This document shows positions 22,003 through 34,739 of a DNA stretch of 64,000 nt, in pieces. The notes under the pieces were generated by a model. The model saw nothing but the letters and a program-made list of their open reading frames with translations, made no database searches and was not told the DNA's origin. Made by a program: the position numbers and the translations under genes. This stretch comes from Gremmenia infestans (taxonomy: Eukaryota; Ascomycota; Leotiomycetes; Helotiales; Hamatocanthoscyphaceae): positions 124,001-188,000 of the forward strand of contig JAFEVB010000032.1 in the NCBI GenBank assembly GCA_032629725.1, read 5' to 3'. Position 1 is the stretch's first letter. The number at the start of each line of letters is the position of its first letter.

Positions 22003-23455
22003 TCACCCGAAACTGATTTTCTGTCTAGTTAGATCCGTAAATACATCGTTCAAGACCTGCCGTTTTCTCCTCCCATTTTCGTCCTCGTCGTCTTGAGCAT
22101 GGCGTTTGAGACCATCCTCTTCTTCTATATCTAGTCTATCATCTTCTGCTGTTTTTGGAAGCCAGGCCCTGATCTGACCATCGGTATGAGCTGAATAAAT
22201 GCCATCAGCTTGACCTCTGAAAACGAGCCCGGTGATTCTATTCTTAATATTCCGCTCTCCGGTCCTAGACCTAACAGAAGCTATATTCGGTCCTGGTACT
22301 TTCAGGCGTTTGACAAGTCTGCCTTGATGGAGCTCGAAGACGAGTAGTTCTCTTTCGCTGGGGTAGAATAGCAGCTCTTGGCCCGCTGGAGTCGAAGCGG
22401 TAGGTGACACAATGAGAGGGAGGTTTGATAAATGCCCGTTCTTGAGAGTTGGGCCGAAACTAGCTAGCGTGTTCGCACCTGTAGCAGCATTCCAGACCCG
22501 TGCTCGCTCATCATGTCCAGCCGAGACAAGATGGTAGCCATCATCAGTCCAAGTAAGCCCATTCACAGCGCCATGATGAGCTTTCCCTGTATCTCGAGAT
22601 CGGGAACTTCTGCCCATACCGTCAGTTCCAGCTATGCCAGTAGAATCTTCCATATCCAAAACACCGAGCTGCCCAGAGCTCTTACGAATGTCCCATAATC
22701 GCACCGTTCCATCTACTCCTCCACTCGCAAGGATATATTCCAATGTAGGGCTCCAAGCCAATGATAGGAGAGCCCCATGGTGACCAGCAAGGGAGTGCGT
22801 GTTTGCTCCGGAGCGGAGGTCAACGAGTCTGACAGCTGGATGCTGTGTTGCACAAGCTACCAGCACATGCTGAGCAATAGGGGATAGCGCATGTGTATAA
22901 ATAATAGACTTCAAATCGAAGTCTGCTGAGACTGTCTGGGTTTCTGTAGCATATAGTTTGAGATGGTGATCATACGAGGAAGAGAGAAAAGCCGCAGAGT
23001 CGAAAGGATAGAAGCTGAGATGTGTAATGCCAAATTTGTGTGCTGATGCTGCTCTAGGCGGTAGTTAGTAACTATATCTAGTATGGGCCGTTGGAAACTT
23101 GCCTGGAAATCGCAGCAGTGGGCTTGAGGGTGAGCTTCGCATCTGTGGGGCAGTCTTCCAGATGCCAAAGTCTTATAGAGGAATCAAGCCCCCCAGAAAG
23201 AAGGACCCTGTTCTCAATGTCCACCGCGAGCGCAGTTACCCCAGCTTGATGCGCCCACAATTTGGATGCCACCGGCTCAAACCCTGTAGAAGATTGACTA
23301 GCGTCATGTTCCGGTATGGTGACCTCCTTTTCACCACCATTGAACCTCAGTGTCGAGCAAGACTGGACCGCATAGATGCGTTGCATAGTCTGTATGCGTG
23401 CAAAGCGTTCAGGGCTTAGCAGGCCCGTGGAGCGTTCAAACAGGAGCTGATTCAT
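22003..23455 (-). CDS. ERCC8: WD40 repair protein, CSA/ERCC8 (Rad28) type
   Basis: Two exons give 467 aa. The N-terminus MNQLLFERSTGLLSPERFARIQ is the hallmark of Cockayne syndrome A proteins. Seven-bladed WD40 propeller: HQAGVTALAVDIENRVLLSGGLDSSIRLWHLED, HKFGITHLSFYPFDSAAFLSSSYDHHLKLY, the GHHGALLSLAWSP...GGVDGTVRLWDIRKS blade, HHGAVNGLTWTDDGYHLVSAGHDERARVWN and later blades. CSA is the substrate receptor of a CUL4-DDB1 E3 ligase acting in transcription-coupled nucleotide excision repair. A ~60-residue acidic/basic tail (EEEDGLKRHAQDDEDENGRRKRQ) with a possible NLS is at the C-terminus. The single intron (23054-23102) has a GC donor in perfect consensus AG|GCAAGT; no GT donor keeps the frame. 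It is divergent from the Rrn10-like gene. Confidence 0.9.
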
Positions 23456-23989
23456 CCATTTAGTTGCTTGTGCGTTCGCGCCGAGGGGCGAATAGTGAGG
23501 AAGAGAGGCTTCAGAATGACTGGTTATTGCTGGTGGGAAAACCCTGACTCCAGTATCGATATCGATACTTCGTCCTCACCTCGCACGCGCATATGAACGG
23601 TAGTTAAACGGCTCAGGGAGTCAGTCTAACGGTAGATAGAAAAAGCGGCACCGGTTTTTAATGTGTCAAGTGGAGCGGGACATCCGTGAATCGAATGATA
23701 ATGAGTGCTGCTTTTGTGTCCAGCACGAGGGGTAGATCCTGGGGAAGACCGAGGAGGAAACGCCGGTGAGTAATTTACAGTACTTAAATGGCGGCGGATA
23801 TTCCACGCGAAACTTGAGAAAATATCCATAAAATCCACGCTATTATAAAAGTACAACTACTGTACAAGTAGTCCAGCCATCGCGCCTAATATTCTATCTT
23901 CCTCTTCCTTCCTTTCGACTTTGCACTTACTACTTCATCGTCGCGCACCTATCTGCTACGTGCTGGCGGTGCTACCTTACACACTGCGA
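23456..23989. promoter_or_regulatory. Divergent promoter between CSA-type and Rrn10-like genes
   Basis: 534 bp between two start codons. The half near the plus-strand gene has a pyrimidine-rich leader (TATCTTCCTCTTCCTTCC). No clear TATA box near either start. Confidence 0.4.
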
Positions 23990-24648
23990 ATGGCGCCAAG
24001 TGCCTTCGAACTCGAACAGAACATGCTCCTTCAGACCAACAAGGCTAGACAAACCGCAACCCTCTATGACGCCGTAGCAGGTACCTTTGATCCACCCATT
24101 CTATTGTATCATGTCAATCCCATTGTAACATCTAAGCAGGTCGAGTGTCCTCAGCAGGCTTCATCCCGAAGCGATTAGTATTCTCCTCCACTAGAGACAC
24201 CCCCTCAAGTTCTGCTGCGCCAGTACCCCCTGAAGCAGTCTTGTTCCGCCGAAAGAATGCTCCAACAAGGTTCGCAGAAGATGACATATACTTCGCGAGC
24301 GACAGGAGGCCTGGTATAAAGCTGCCAGAGTCTGATCTTCTCAAGGCCCTCCACTGCTATGCGTCTGATTTCTACTCGCGAAACACTACAGACGGCGGAG
24401 CCCAAGATTGGAAGAGTCTCGATGACACTGGCTTGATAGCGCTCGGCATCTTGATGGAAGAAGCCTCTAGCCTATCTATGACAGGAGATCTAGTCTTCGC
24501 CGAGGGCGAGCAGACAAAAGACTCATTTCTACCGGGGTCGAAGGCCCAGCAGGCATCTCAAACTCCAAAACCAACCAGGAAATTAAAAAGCAGTGCTTCC
24601 AAGAAGCGTCGGCTCTATGAACCCAGTGTCAATGTCGATATTGATTGA
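23990..24648 (+). CDS. Probable RNA polymerase I UAF subunit, Rrn10-like
   Basis: Two exons (intron 24081-24139) give 199 aa. The core (~residues 80-140) reads LPESDLLKALHCYASDFYS, then a loop with TDGGAQDWKSLDDTGLIALGILMEEASS and MTGDLVFAE. As I remember them, fungal proteins annotated as Rrn10 of the upstream activation factor for rDNA transcription carry this pair of motifs. The C-terminus is basic (TRKLKSSASKKRRL), a likely nuclear localisation signal. The N-terminus is helical (AFELEQNMLLQTNKARQTATLYDAVAG). If correct it acts in the nucleolus on the rDNA promoter. The gene is real (clean intron, conserved-looking core), but the Rrn10 label rests on recalled similarity only. Confidence 0.6.
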
Positions 24649-27220
24649 GACCGATATTACTAAGATTCAAGCCTATTGTTCTGATTGGAAGTGACTGTCC
24701 CCCCTGGGTATTGGCAACTTGGCATTGACCAGGGAGTTGTTTTTACACCCCAGGCTTGCTGGGTTTGCTACGGAGTATTACAGTACTCAACTGCGTCCAC
24801 GCTGCATCCAATCCCATGCGATTGGAGGAATTTCCTCGCCGCATTCCAATGTCTCCATTCCTCCATCATGGAAGTCAGTGCACGAATCTATCCTATCTCT
24901 CGGCTTGATGAGATCAAAACCGAGTCACGGGTTCCTTGAAAAAGTGTGCGTTCTTGTCATGACTCGTAGTCCGTAGACAAGAACAAAACAATTTCTACAA
25001 TGGTGTGAAAACAGCCGCGCGTGATCATTATCTTATGGCAATCGGCAGAGCGTGTGAGCCTCATGTTTTTGGTAATGCATATATGCATAAAGGAATGGCA
25101 TAGGAAACACGCATGTCCCATCTGACCGTGTCTGCTATGGTTTGTCGAAGATGCACTCTCCTCCGCAACCACATTACAGTACTCCGTACAAGTGGTATAT
25201 CATTGCTGGTCAGGTGAGCGTTGCGCCACAAAGGGTTACAAGCAATAAATTTGGACGTGGTCTCCCTGCTTCCGCATAATTCAAATCTCCTGCAGCTGCC
25301 TGCTCTTTTAGATGCTGGGACTTCGACAATCGGCGACTCTACTTCCTCTCAGGCCAAACCGTTCCGCCAAGGAATCTATAGCAGGGGGGTTAAGAAGGGT
25401 GGTGAACGCACCAAAGCAAGGTCCCCTTGCCCTGGTCTTCTTGGCGTAACAGTTTGGCCTGTGACGAAGCAATATGTCCGTTTGGGACGATTTGGCGTGA
25501 CGAGTCATACTGTACTTCGTAATAAGCGAATTCGGCTCATTCGGAGACCTACCGTTACTTACCGGCATCTGTTGCAAACATCCAGGGTCCAAAATCGAGA
25601 AATTTCCGATCAAACCATGTGGTGAATGCATTGTTCCGGGGCATGCACCTTCTCCGCACTGGCCGATGATGCCCTATTCCAATCCTGCTGGCACTCTGAC
25701 ACTTCAGTACTGGCAGCCTCACTTCTCCGTACTGTACCTCCGTATCGATCTACAGCGGTATCCTTGTACTGCGTCTGGCAGTTCGCAACTTTTCAACATT
25801 ACCCCTCCACCTGATTGCTATTCGAGCACGGGGTAATCTGGGAGGCTGCTAAGTTTGAGGGGACGGTGACGGTATACCGTCTCTTTCTATGCATTGCGGC
25901 TGATGAGCTCTCTAAAAGTATAGGGCAAAGTTCAATGGCCCGCTGTTTATGATCAGCCGAAAACAAAGAGCGGTCAACTGAGGGTCCTCCTACGGGTAAA
26001 TCATGCTGAATCTGCGGTGAATAATAAGCCAAAATGACCTGCAGAAAACTTGGATAACTTTACAGCTTCAACTCCAGCTTCAAGTTCAACCTCATGTACA
26101 GTACGGCCAGGTGAAAAGGAACAACACTGGATTTATGAAGCTGGTGCCGATGTGCCAATATTGAAGAGCGTGGAGTTTATGACCCGACATTCACGGCCCG
26201 GCGGGGTAGTCATACAGTCAGTACCTCCACTCCATAGAAGCAGGGAAGGACCCAGCTCTAGATCTCATCGTCCACATACTTCGTACGAAGTTTACCTTAG
26301 TCGTAGTTCCCACAACGAACCGTCACAGCGTCGGCGTCATCGCCAGAAGAGCTGCACCAGCGGTGAGACTTAGTCAGGGTAGCCCCTGGAGGACAGTGGA
26401 GTTATTTACGAAAGTATTCGGTAGCCGGCTCGGTCTGAGATGAATTTGCACGTTGGCCACCGATTCCGCAAATTTCGTGACGGTTTTTATGGCTAGACTC
26501 GTCCGCTACTCCGCGATGTTTAGCAAGTTGTAAGCTTCGACTCGTGCTTAAATACACAATTATATATGAAATACCCCGAACCCCAGCCGATTTGTGAGGA
26601 CTCATGAATCATGACTCGGTATTCACTAGGTAAAAGACCGACCAAAGCTATTTTCAGGAACGCCATGTTCATTGGGCACGCTTCCTTCCGAGCAAGACTC
26701 CGTGAGTCCGTACGGAGTATAGGCAGGAGTAAGCTGCGACGATCCCAACATGATGAAACCGCTCCATATTTGTTACAGCACGTGGCTGAGTCGGGGGTTA
26801 GTTGATAAGATGGATAAGATCATTGCGAGTAGCTTTGACACGCTTTGGAATGAGAAAAATAGCAATAAATAGTCTTTAGCTCTAATTGGTCAGGGCCCTC
26901 CCGCCTCCCGGCCACTTTTCGATCAACTTTCCGAAAAGACCTGAAAGTTTATTGCCCGCCACCGCTTGGAGTTGGGAGACGGCTTGGTTTTACTTTGTAC
27001 GAAGTAGTTTCCTCTTGAAGAAAGAAACCCAAGCTCGAAACTCGATTCGCTGAAAGAAGTGAAGTCCCACGCCCATTTCCACGCCCATGCCCCATGTCCA
27101 TGCCCTTGGGATCGGTAAGAGGACTTGGCCTTGGCTTGGACTAGGAGTGCCTGCAAAATCCGCTTGACAGGCGGCAGGCCATTCAAGCGAGCTCTAGTAA
27201 GCGGACCCACCATCAATCAT

Positions 27221-27241
27221 ACAGTACTGTACTGTACTGTA
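27221..27241. repeat. Pentanucleotide microsatellite (ACTGT)n
   Basis: Four copies of ACTGT/TACTG in a row followed by ACGGACG. Confidence 0.85.
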
Positions 27242-27317
27242 CGGACGCAGAGGACTTCCAGAGCCCACACGCACACGATAAGCCAACCTGCCAAAATTCA
27301 GTCTCTGCCTGGAGGAT

Positions 27318-27354
<37 letters not shown>
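27318..27354. repeat. Trinucleotide microsatellite (TGA)n
   Basis: About twelve copies of TGA/ATG. It produces artefactual poly-Met and poly-His open frames on the two strands, which are not genes. Confidence 0.95.
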
Positions 27355-27568
27355 CAAAGTGGATAAAAAGGGTAGAAGTAAGTATTGAGGCCCTACCTGC
27401 AACTACCGATATATGGGCCTCGCACAATTAATCGACCAGACAGACACCAGACAGACACCAGACATTCTGCTCACAAACTATGGATATGCGGTCAACCACT
27501 GGTTATTATCACGGTACGAGCTTCAGCGCACGCTGCTTTTACTACCGTACCATTGTGGGCTAGACCGA

Positions 27569-27591
27569 GCTGGGTCTACTGTAGACCCAGC
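27569..27591. repeat. Perfect inverted repeat
   Basis: GCTGGGTCTA and its exact reverse complement TAGACCCAGC separated by CTG. Could form a 10-bp stem or serve as a symmetrical protein site. Confidence 0.9.
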
Positions 27592-27711
27592 CCAGCTATC
27601 ACTCGGGTCTTTGTGGACGCCTCGCGCGAATAAATACCCTGGCCTTGCTGAATAATATCCACTTTGATATCCTGGCTAACGTTCTTGACAAGATCAAAAT
27701 CACGGAGGCAT

Positions 27712-27739
27712 GGCAGGGCAGGGCAGGGCAGGGCAGGGT
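27712..27739. repeat. Pentanucleotide microsatellite (GCAGG)n
   Basis: Five copies of GCAGG/GGCAG in a G-rich run, ending in GTAGGC. Confidence 0.85.
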
Positions 27740-29083
27740 AGGCATAAGGGTCAAAAATCTTCATTACGCTCCGTACAGAATCGGATTAATTACTTAATTA
27801 CTTGAACTAGATTCGGTAGCCCACCGTCCAGATACGGTGAAATACCAATTTCGGCATTATTCGTCTTCGCAAAGGCCGGCGGGCAGAGACGATTACAGTA
27901 CTCGTACTCGAGTACTGAGGGGGGATTGATTATCTTTCTTGGGTGGTGACGGCTGTTTGTCCCACCTTTCACTTCACCTTCACCTTCACCTACACATATC
28001 CGTACTTCCTACAGTACTCGGCATATGAAGTATATTTTGCAACCTGATGGTGCCCAATGACTTCTGCTTTGAATTTTCCAATCGATCATCGCCCGCCATC
28101 CCGACCGCCCGCCCGCTCTGAGTGAGTAATCAGTCACTAGAGAGCCTCGCAGAAGCTGTTGATACCAGAGCAGCGATAATCCTTGCATCTCGCAGCAAAA
28201 CAGTCGCAGGGATCTCTGCCCCTATCCTATCACCGGACCTAGGGCATACCCGCCTTGCCGACTAGTAGTACTGTATGGTAGTAGAAGTACTTTATCAAAT
28301 CCTGTACTATGCCTTTTCTTGAACACTCGTGACTTGGGCTTTGACCAGCTCATTCCATCTGTCGTACCCAAGAACTCTCAAGTGTGACCGACCAAACTGC
28401 TGTGATCCGATCTCTAGACTACAAGGGCTTTGCGAATTGCTACCAGTACGTTAGACTTACAGTAGTGGCTCTTACTGAGTCCCGCACCGCATTACCGTTG
28501 CTGGCCAAGCGGGTGCTGACGGCTGCCATTCATACCCATACCCATACCCAGCTAGAACCTTGGCTCGCCCTGCGTGCTCTTCGATGAACAGTTCAAAGTA
28601 ACAACCCACCACAGAGTAACATAGGAGACTCTCGCACAACGCCTCCGATTTGTATCTCGCATTACTCGTATTTCGTACACATTCTGGAAAGAAGATCCTC
28701 CTCTGCAGATCTGGGCGGCTTGGGACACGCCCAACTGCGCCTGACCAAGGTACTTATCCGGTCTCTAAGCTTTATGCCTGCGGCTTCACTTTGGCGATGG
28801 CTTCGACTTTCATGCTTTAATCTTTAGGCCGTTGCACGTATACTGATCTGCCATTCTCTAATCAGATTCCCTCCAAGCCCTTCACGAAACCCGGTCGCAC
28901 GGCACGCGTTACATGACACACATGATCAACACGTCGGCCTGTCCTACCTCTGGCGCAAATGATCTCTCACCAAGCTCCTGATATCTCTGTGTTCGCTGAG
29001 AACCTGTAAGCCGCCGTGCTCGACTGCCGTCAATGGCCTCTGCTGCTGTGGTCGCTTGAGCCTTGCGTGAATAGCTAGCTATA

Positions 29084-32000
29084 ATGGACGATGGACCGGA
29101 CGTGAAGCGTGCCCGGCTGAACCCTCCTGCTCCTCCTCCACCATGGCCAACTTCTACAGAGACATCGAGACAACTTCCTCCCGTACCGACCTCTGCAGCT
29201 TCCTACCAACACCACTCTCCATTCTCCTCTCGGCCTTCTGACCCCCATCTTTTGGGCCGCCGACCTTCAGTACATACTGACCACCCACCATACGACCAAG
29301 ATCCCCGCAGGTCAGGCTCTGGACCATCGCATGTGTATCATCATCCTCATCCTCCCCAAACTTATGTGGGACAACAAGAGCGAAACATGATAAAGAGAGA
29401 TCCGTCAGATGAGCCTCAATTCCGACCACCTTCTACTGGAACTGCGGGCGATCACCATGTAAACCCCCCGTCCCTACAACATCATGATGGATACGGGAGG
29501 CCTCTTTCTTCATTTGAACCTCATGTCAGAGCTCCCCCGTATCCAGCCTCCTACCCGCCTCCACATAGTCCCATGTCGGCCACAGAACCGTATCATCCCA
29601 CACAGCAATTCGTCCCTCCGCGAGATTCGTTTTCCGTTACTTACCCCTCGAACGGCGGCAATAATAAACCAAGGAAAGCTCAACGAGCGGCTCAAGCTTG
29701 TGATAGTTGCCGAACACTCAAGGCCAAATGCGATGAAGGAAGGCCTTCTTGTAGTACCTGTAAAGAAAAGGGATCCGATTGTCGTTACCGCGACCCTCCC
29801 CCAAAACAGTGGGTCTTTTTCTGGTCAATAATCGAATATTACTAACGGTACTAGACAAGACAAGGTATCGGGGGACATTTTGGAGACCTTAATGCGCATA
29901 GAAAATTCTGTAAATGCGATGCAAGACAAATTTGAGAAAGTCCAGAAAGTCCAGGACGGTTTAATACGAAGACTACCGCCACCAGGTTTAAAAACAGAGG
30001 ATGCAGAGGACGAATTCCCTTCCGACTATCGTGTTCAACATAACCCAGAATCGCATCCATTGCCTCTCGCCTCACCTCCCCCGTTGACGCCTGGCCAGGA
30101 GCGTTCCGAACGCCTGTTACGAAGAGATATTTTACAGCAGCGGCAGCAGCAGGAGCAGCAGATTCCTTTGCAAAACGTTCCACTACTACAACAACAACAA
30201 GACCCCTTACTACGAGACCAACAGGAAGAGGAAGAGGAAGAGGGCGGTGATCCCGGACCTCCTAAACCACCGTCAATTCCAGTGAACCACACCACTGGAG
30301 CCGCGAGATTACTGCTTGAGCCGCCGATAGCTGAGATGTGTAAGGACGTGGTCAACCAAAAGAGGATGATCAAGAACGAAAAGTACCCGATTATCGTAGA
30401 GGAAAAAAGAGGCTTGCTCAGGCTGTATGGCAGGGGGGAAGGTACTGATGCTCCTCCCGGATATGATAAGGATCCTTTGATCGATCATGGATCGGATAGT
30501 ATTTCTGGCGACTCAAACTCGGAAGTTTCTTCGCCTCCTGGACCAGAATGGGGTCAGGTCGGTAGTGGATGGACGCCGCCTCCCAACCTCCCCTCGGATT
30601 TCGTAAGAGGTGATATCGGTTCCGACGGCATGCCTAATTTTTCGAGAGATAGAGTCGCCAATCTTGTGCAGATATACAAAGACAATATCAATAATATGCA
30701 TCCACTGCTTATTCCTCGAACGCTGGACGCACTTGTCGAGACTTTCTTGCGGTCAATTCCGGACAATTCTCCAAAACCCAAACAAGTTGTAAATCTTACA
30801 GCTAGCCATACCCCGAATCACGGTTCTACAAGCGCAGGTTTCGTGAGGAATCCAGAAAGTCCCGGAACTAAACGGAAACGCTCACCAGGTTTAGCCGATT
30901 ATTTCACCCCCCCCGAGATATCGAGAGATTGGGAATTGAAACCGGGCCACCCATTTCGTTCGATTAGCACAGCGATTGTACTTTGTGTCCTCGCATTAGG
31001 GTCAATATGTCAGTCCAAAGGGAGAATCCCTGATTGCATTCCTGACCGAGATTCGGACGGCACTTGGAATAGTTCTCCAACCATCCGACACGGTCACCCT
31101 TCGTCACCTCTACAGAGCTCACCTTCAATGTCCACTCCAATGGGTATACCATCACCGCAAGATACAGATCATGGGCAAACTCGTAGTCGGAGAACCTCCA
31201 TTGAAGGCGCGTTCACAACAAAAGGCTATCCGACAAAGGCGAAGAACTTAGACCGCATACCTGGATTAGCTTATTTCGCACTTGCGACCGACATCATTGG
31301 TAACCAGCTCGGAGGTAATAGCCTTCAACATGTTCATTGCAATATCCTCGCAGGCTTATACCATGGACAACTTGCCCGGGTGATGGAGAGCCACGCCTAT
31401 ATTCACCAGGCCTGCAGAGGTCTTCAAGTTATCTTAAGACCGTGAGTCCTTGAACCTTGCGAGTGTTTGATCAGAATTGACTTGTCTTAGAAAACTTGAC
31501 CGGTTCAAGAAGATTAAAGATAATTACATGGCACAAGTTCCTCCTAGGGACAATCCTCTCATCTTTGCATTCTGGACCTGTCTACAATTGGAAAGGTATA
31601 AACCGTCTATATAAACAATCAGCGGTGATACTAACACGAGATAGTGATATTGTTGCGGAGCTGCCAATGCCACACTCTGGCATTCTCACATACGAGGAAG
31701 ATATGCCTGGGCCAAATCTGCCAGCTGCCTTGGATATTGATGGTTTTGATCGCAGAATCATAGAAGCTTATAGTGCTCAGTTGTTTATTCGAAAACATCT
31801 AAATATGCTACACAATATGTTCTATAAGCCTGGAGGTGCGTAGCAGGATGCTGATTTATGTTATTATTGCTAATATGAGCCAGATACGGTTAGTGCTAGT
31901 TACTATCCAACTATCGAAGCTTGCGAAGATGGCCTGAATATCCGTGGGTTTGCTGGAGCTATGGCTTGGGAAGAGAACGACGAGCCAGCTACCGACATTC

Positions 32001-32643
32001 TCGAAGCTCGATTACGAGCGAAGTACTACGGAGCAAACGTGATCACGTATCGGCCCTTCGTACTAAAAATCCTCAATCGTCAATATCCAAGGGAATCGGA
32101 GACCGAAGACCAACGTGAACAGTATCCAAGCGACTTCAAGGCTGGTATTGATGCTCCTGGTATCGATAGCGGTGCAACTCATGTAGATCAGATTGATCCG
32201 AAGGTTCTTAAGTATGCGGAGCTCTGCATAAGAGCTCTCATCAAGAGTACAACTGCTTTCTGGGGCCTCGGCGACCCGGGCAAGGATAGGATAATTGTCA
32301 CAAACATCTGGGGCACTGCACATGCGTATGCCTCCATATCCTCCCAGCTTTTTGATTGATATTAACTCTACTTAGACAATGGGGCAACGTTCTCACCCTC
32401 CTAGCCGCGTACAAGGATCCTATCTTGCGTAGGTTCATTGAAAAAGACAAACTTCGTGATCTTCTAGAGAAGACAATATCTTTTTTGAAACTATACGCCC
32501 AGCCATCCTCCGCACTCTATATCGATTTTAGAATCCTGGAAGAAACGGGTGCCTCGCTCAAAATCATCCCGCAACACGGATCTAACCAATCCAATAGCTT
32601 CTCGAGCACAACGACAGGGGATACACCGGTGGGCATACCTTGA
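29084..32643 (+). CDS. Large Zn(II)2Cys6 transcription factor
   Basis: Six exons (introns 29809-29854, 31442-31490, 31596-31644, 31836-31883, 32326-32375) give 1,105 aa. A Pro/His/Ser-rich disordered N-terminus (~200 aa) precedes the zinc cluster, with canonical spacing C206-x2-C209-x6-C216-x6-C223-x2-C226-x6-C233. A short coiled-coil-like dimerisation helix (ILETLMRIENSVNAMQDKFEKVQKV) follows right after the first intron, then Gln-rich and poly-Glu runs and a linker. The fungal-specific middle region starts around FSRDRVANLVQIYKDNINNMHPLLIPRTLDALVETFL and continues through PGLAYFALATDIIGNQ, the CRGLQVILRP block and WTCLQLESDIVAELP to QWGNVLTLLAAYKDP. Nuclear regulator with unknown targets; no cluster flanks it to suggest one. 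TAXI-like metabolic regulators share the layout, so I give no symbol. Confidence 0.9.
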
Positions 32644-34739
32644 TCCAACACATAAAATTGGCACCTCTTTTCTTTTCTTGTATGACCGAACCATATATAT
32701 TGCATAGGCAGGCGGACAGGGGGTGGGTATCCTCAGCATCTTTAGCGGTGGCGCACATTTGAATTCCAATTTTGTTTCCCTTTGAGTTCTGATCTAGGCA
32801 TGGCGAGCGATTCATCAGCATCATCATTATACGGCTGGGCGAAACAGCAAACACATACACATGTGACACCGTCATACAGCACAGCTACATGTTTTTCGAT
32901 ATTATCCCACGGGACGGCGGCTATCTGATTTTTATATATCCCTTATAGTGTTCCCGGTCATCGATTGTTGGGTTCTGTGGCAGGGGACGATGGCGTTTCT
33001 ACGGGGTTGCTACAAATGGTAGCGAGATTTGATATCAGCAACTCGGTACAGCCACCGATGTATCGAACTAGCGATTCTCTTTCCGACTTAATATACAAAT
33101 ACGTTTCAGACGCGACTTGATTGAGTGGCGCCGCTTTGCGAAAGTAATCTCGGTCCATTTTGGCTCTGTATGTAGATACACAGCGTCCGTCTGGTGGTCT
33201 CTTGAGGACCACACCTTCTAGTGTATAGACCGTTTGTGGATGTGAATGGGACTTTTAGTATGCGCACGCTGTGTAATATGTAATACGTGATATGACATGA
33301 ATGTGTGCTTACCCATCTCAAGTCCTCTCGGCTGCTTGCGTATGTATTTTTGTCTCCGCATAATTACCAATCGCTCCTGTGTGACAGGCGCTGGCGATCA
33401 GCAAAGGCCGCATAGATGGGAGAGGGGGATCGTCAGTCGCTTATCAGGCTGTTGGGTACAGTTGGACTTGGACTTGGACTTAGCTCTCTGAGCAAGGACT
33501 GAATCTGCTGGACGGGACGGTAAGATAACAGGAGTTTTGGTTGCACGTCGATCTGCAATCGTCCGCATTCTAATGGATACTTTTCGCATGGTGGTGTTGT
33601 ACGTAATATCGTGCGTACTTTACTGTGGTGCTAGTATAACAAGAGAAGCGGCTGGTGGTAGTACACACGCACGCCTAGGAATGACAGCATTCGGGATTCT
33701 AAAACTGATTGGGTGATCTACGATGTAACACTGCGTTTCTTCAGCAGTGTGGTGGACTGCGGGGAGATTTCTCGATTGAGGGGTATCTTCGACAGCGAAC
33801 AACGGTGGTGGTGACAGGGTGACAGGATTCGGGATGCATGTACAGCTTGTTGGTGGGGAATTCCCGAAACTCTGTATTTTCAGCCACTCAATTACTGAGA
33901 TTCCGATAACCTTTTACCCTGGCTTCAAGGAAACAAATTACCTAAATATTTGCTACGTGCATGGTTTCATATAAGAAGGAACATGTTAGGGGGTATGTTC
34001 TACTTGGCAGAACCGTAATATTTGCAAGCTAGTCCTTTATAGTTTATCACTTGAACCCTCTATACTATGCCTGTCGTTGAAGACGGTGAACCTGTTTCAG
34101 GGCGCTAGCCTAAGGGGTTCCATTCTTGTGACATGCAGAATACAACCCCACATCGTTGACTTCCACATGTGATCGAATCACGTGGCTACCCCTGAATTAG
34201 TTATTGGGCTAAAGAAAACAACCTGTTTGCTGTTAGTTGTTATGTTTAAGAGCGAGAACGAATCCATAGACCAACTGTTATTTGATGATTTACCTGGTCC
34301 AGACACTCAAGTGGCCTCTTCTTATCAAGCACTTAGGGACTTCTCGAATGTACTAGGATAGTCCCCTTTGTTTGGTTTCTTACGAAACATTCTGAAGATA
34401 GTAGTAAAATCCACTTCTTTCCTGGGAAATCGGGGAGAATCCTAAGTCTCACACCTCCTAAAGAATATTTTACGTCCGATTTGAGTCATTTGACGATAAA
34501 AGAGACGTAAAAGGAATGGACATTCCAGATTTCTTACTGGGACAGAACACCATCAGTATCAAATTTCTTCTGCTGCGACGTCAATACACACCGGTCTTAG
34601 CTTCTACAGGTTTCAACTTCAAGATGACAGCCGGTCCCAATCAGATAGAACAGCTCACTTCTTTCTCTAACCTTGGTCCCATCCCTCGTCTACCGTGGAC
34701 TTCCAAGCCAAGGAAATCGCAGCTGGGGAGCCAAGGGCC
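32644..34739. other. Intergenic stretch (2.1 kb)
   Basis: 3' flank of the large regulator and upstream of the oxygenase-like fragment. Short random open frames only. GGACTTGGACTTGGACTT at 33464-33481 is a small triplicated hexamer. No gene supported. Confidence 0.45.

Larger units (their letters stand above)
24649..29083. other. Gene desert (4.4 kb), microsatellite- and palindrome-rich
   Basis: No open frame here has a recognisable domain or intron chain. The stretch is full of short simple repeats and palindromes listed separately, several copies of TACGGAGTA or its complement (24769-24777, 25180-25188, 26710-26718), and AGTACT/GTAC-rich words. The last several hundred bases include the promoter and 5' UTR of the large zinc-cluster regulator, whose leader is probably long. 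Confidence 0.5.

Noticed and set aside
25221..25625. 134-codon frame in the gene desert
   Set aside because: Begins with a non-ATG codon, has no domain, and composition looks random.
27194..27427. Poly-His and poly-Met open frames
   Set aside because: Both are simple translations of the TGA microsatellite on opposite strands; no other coding signal.
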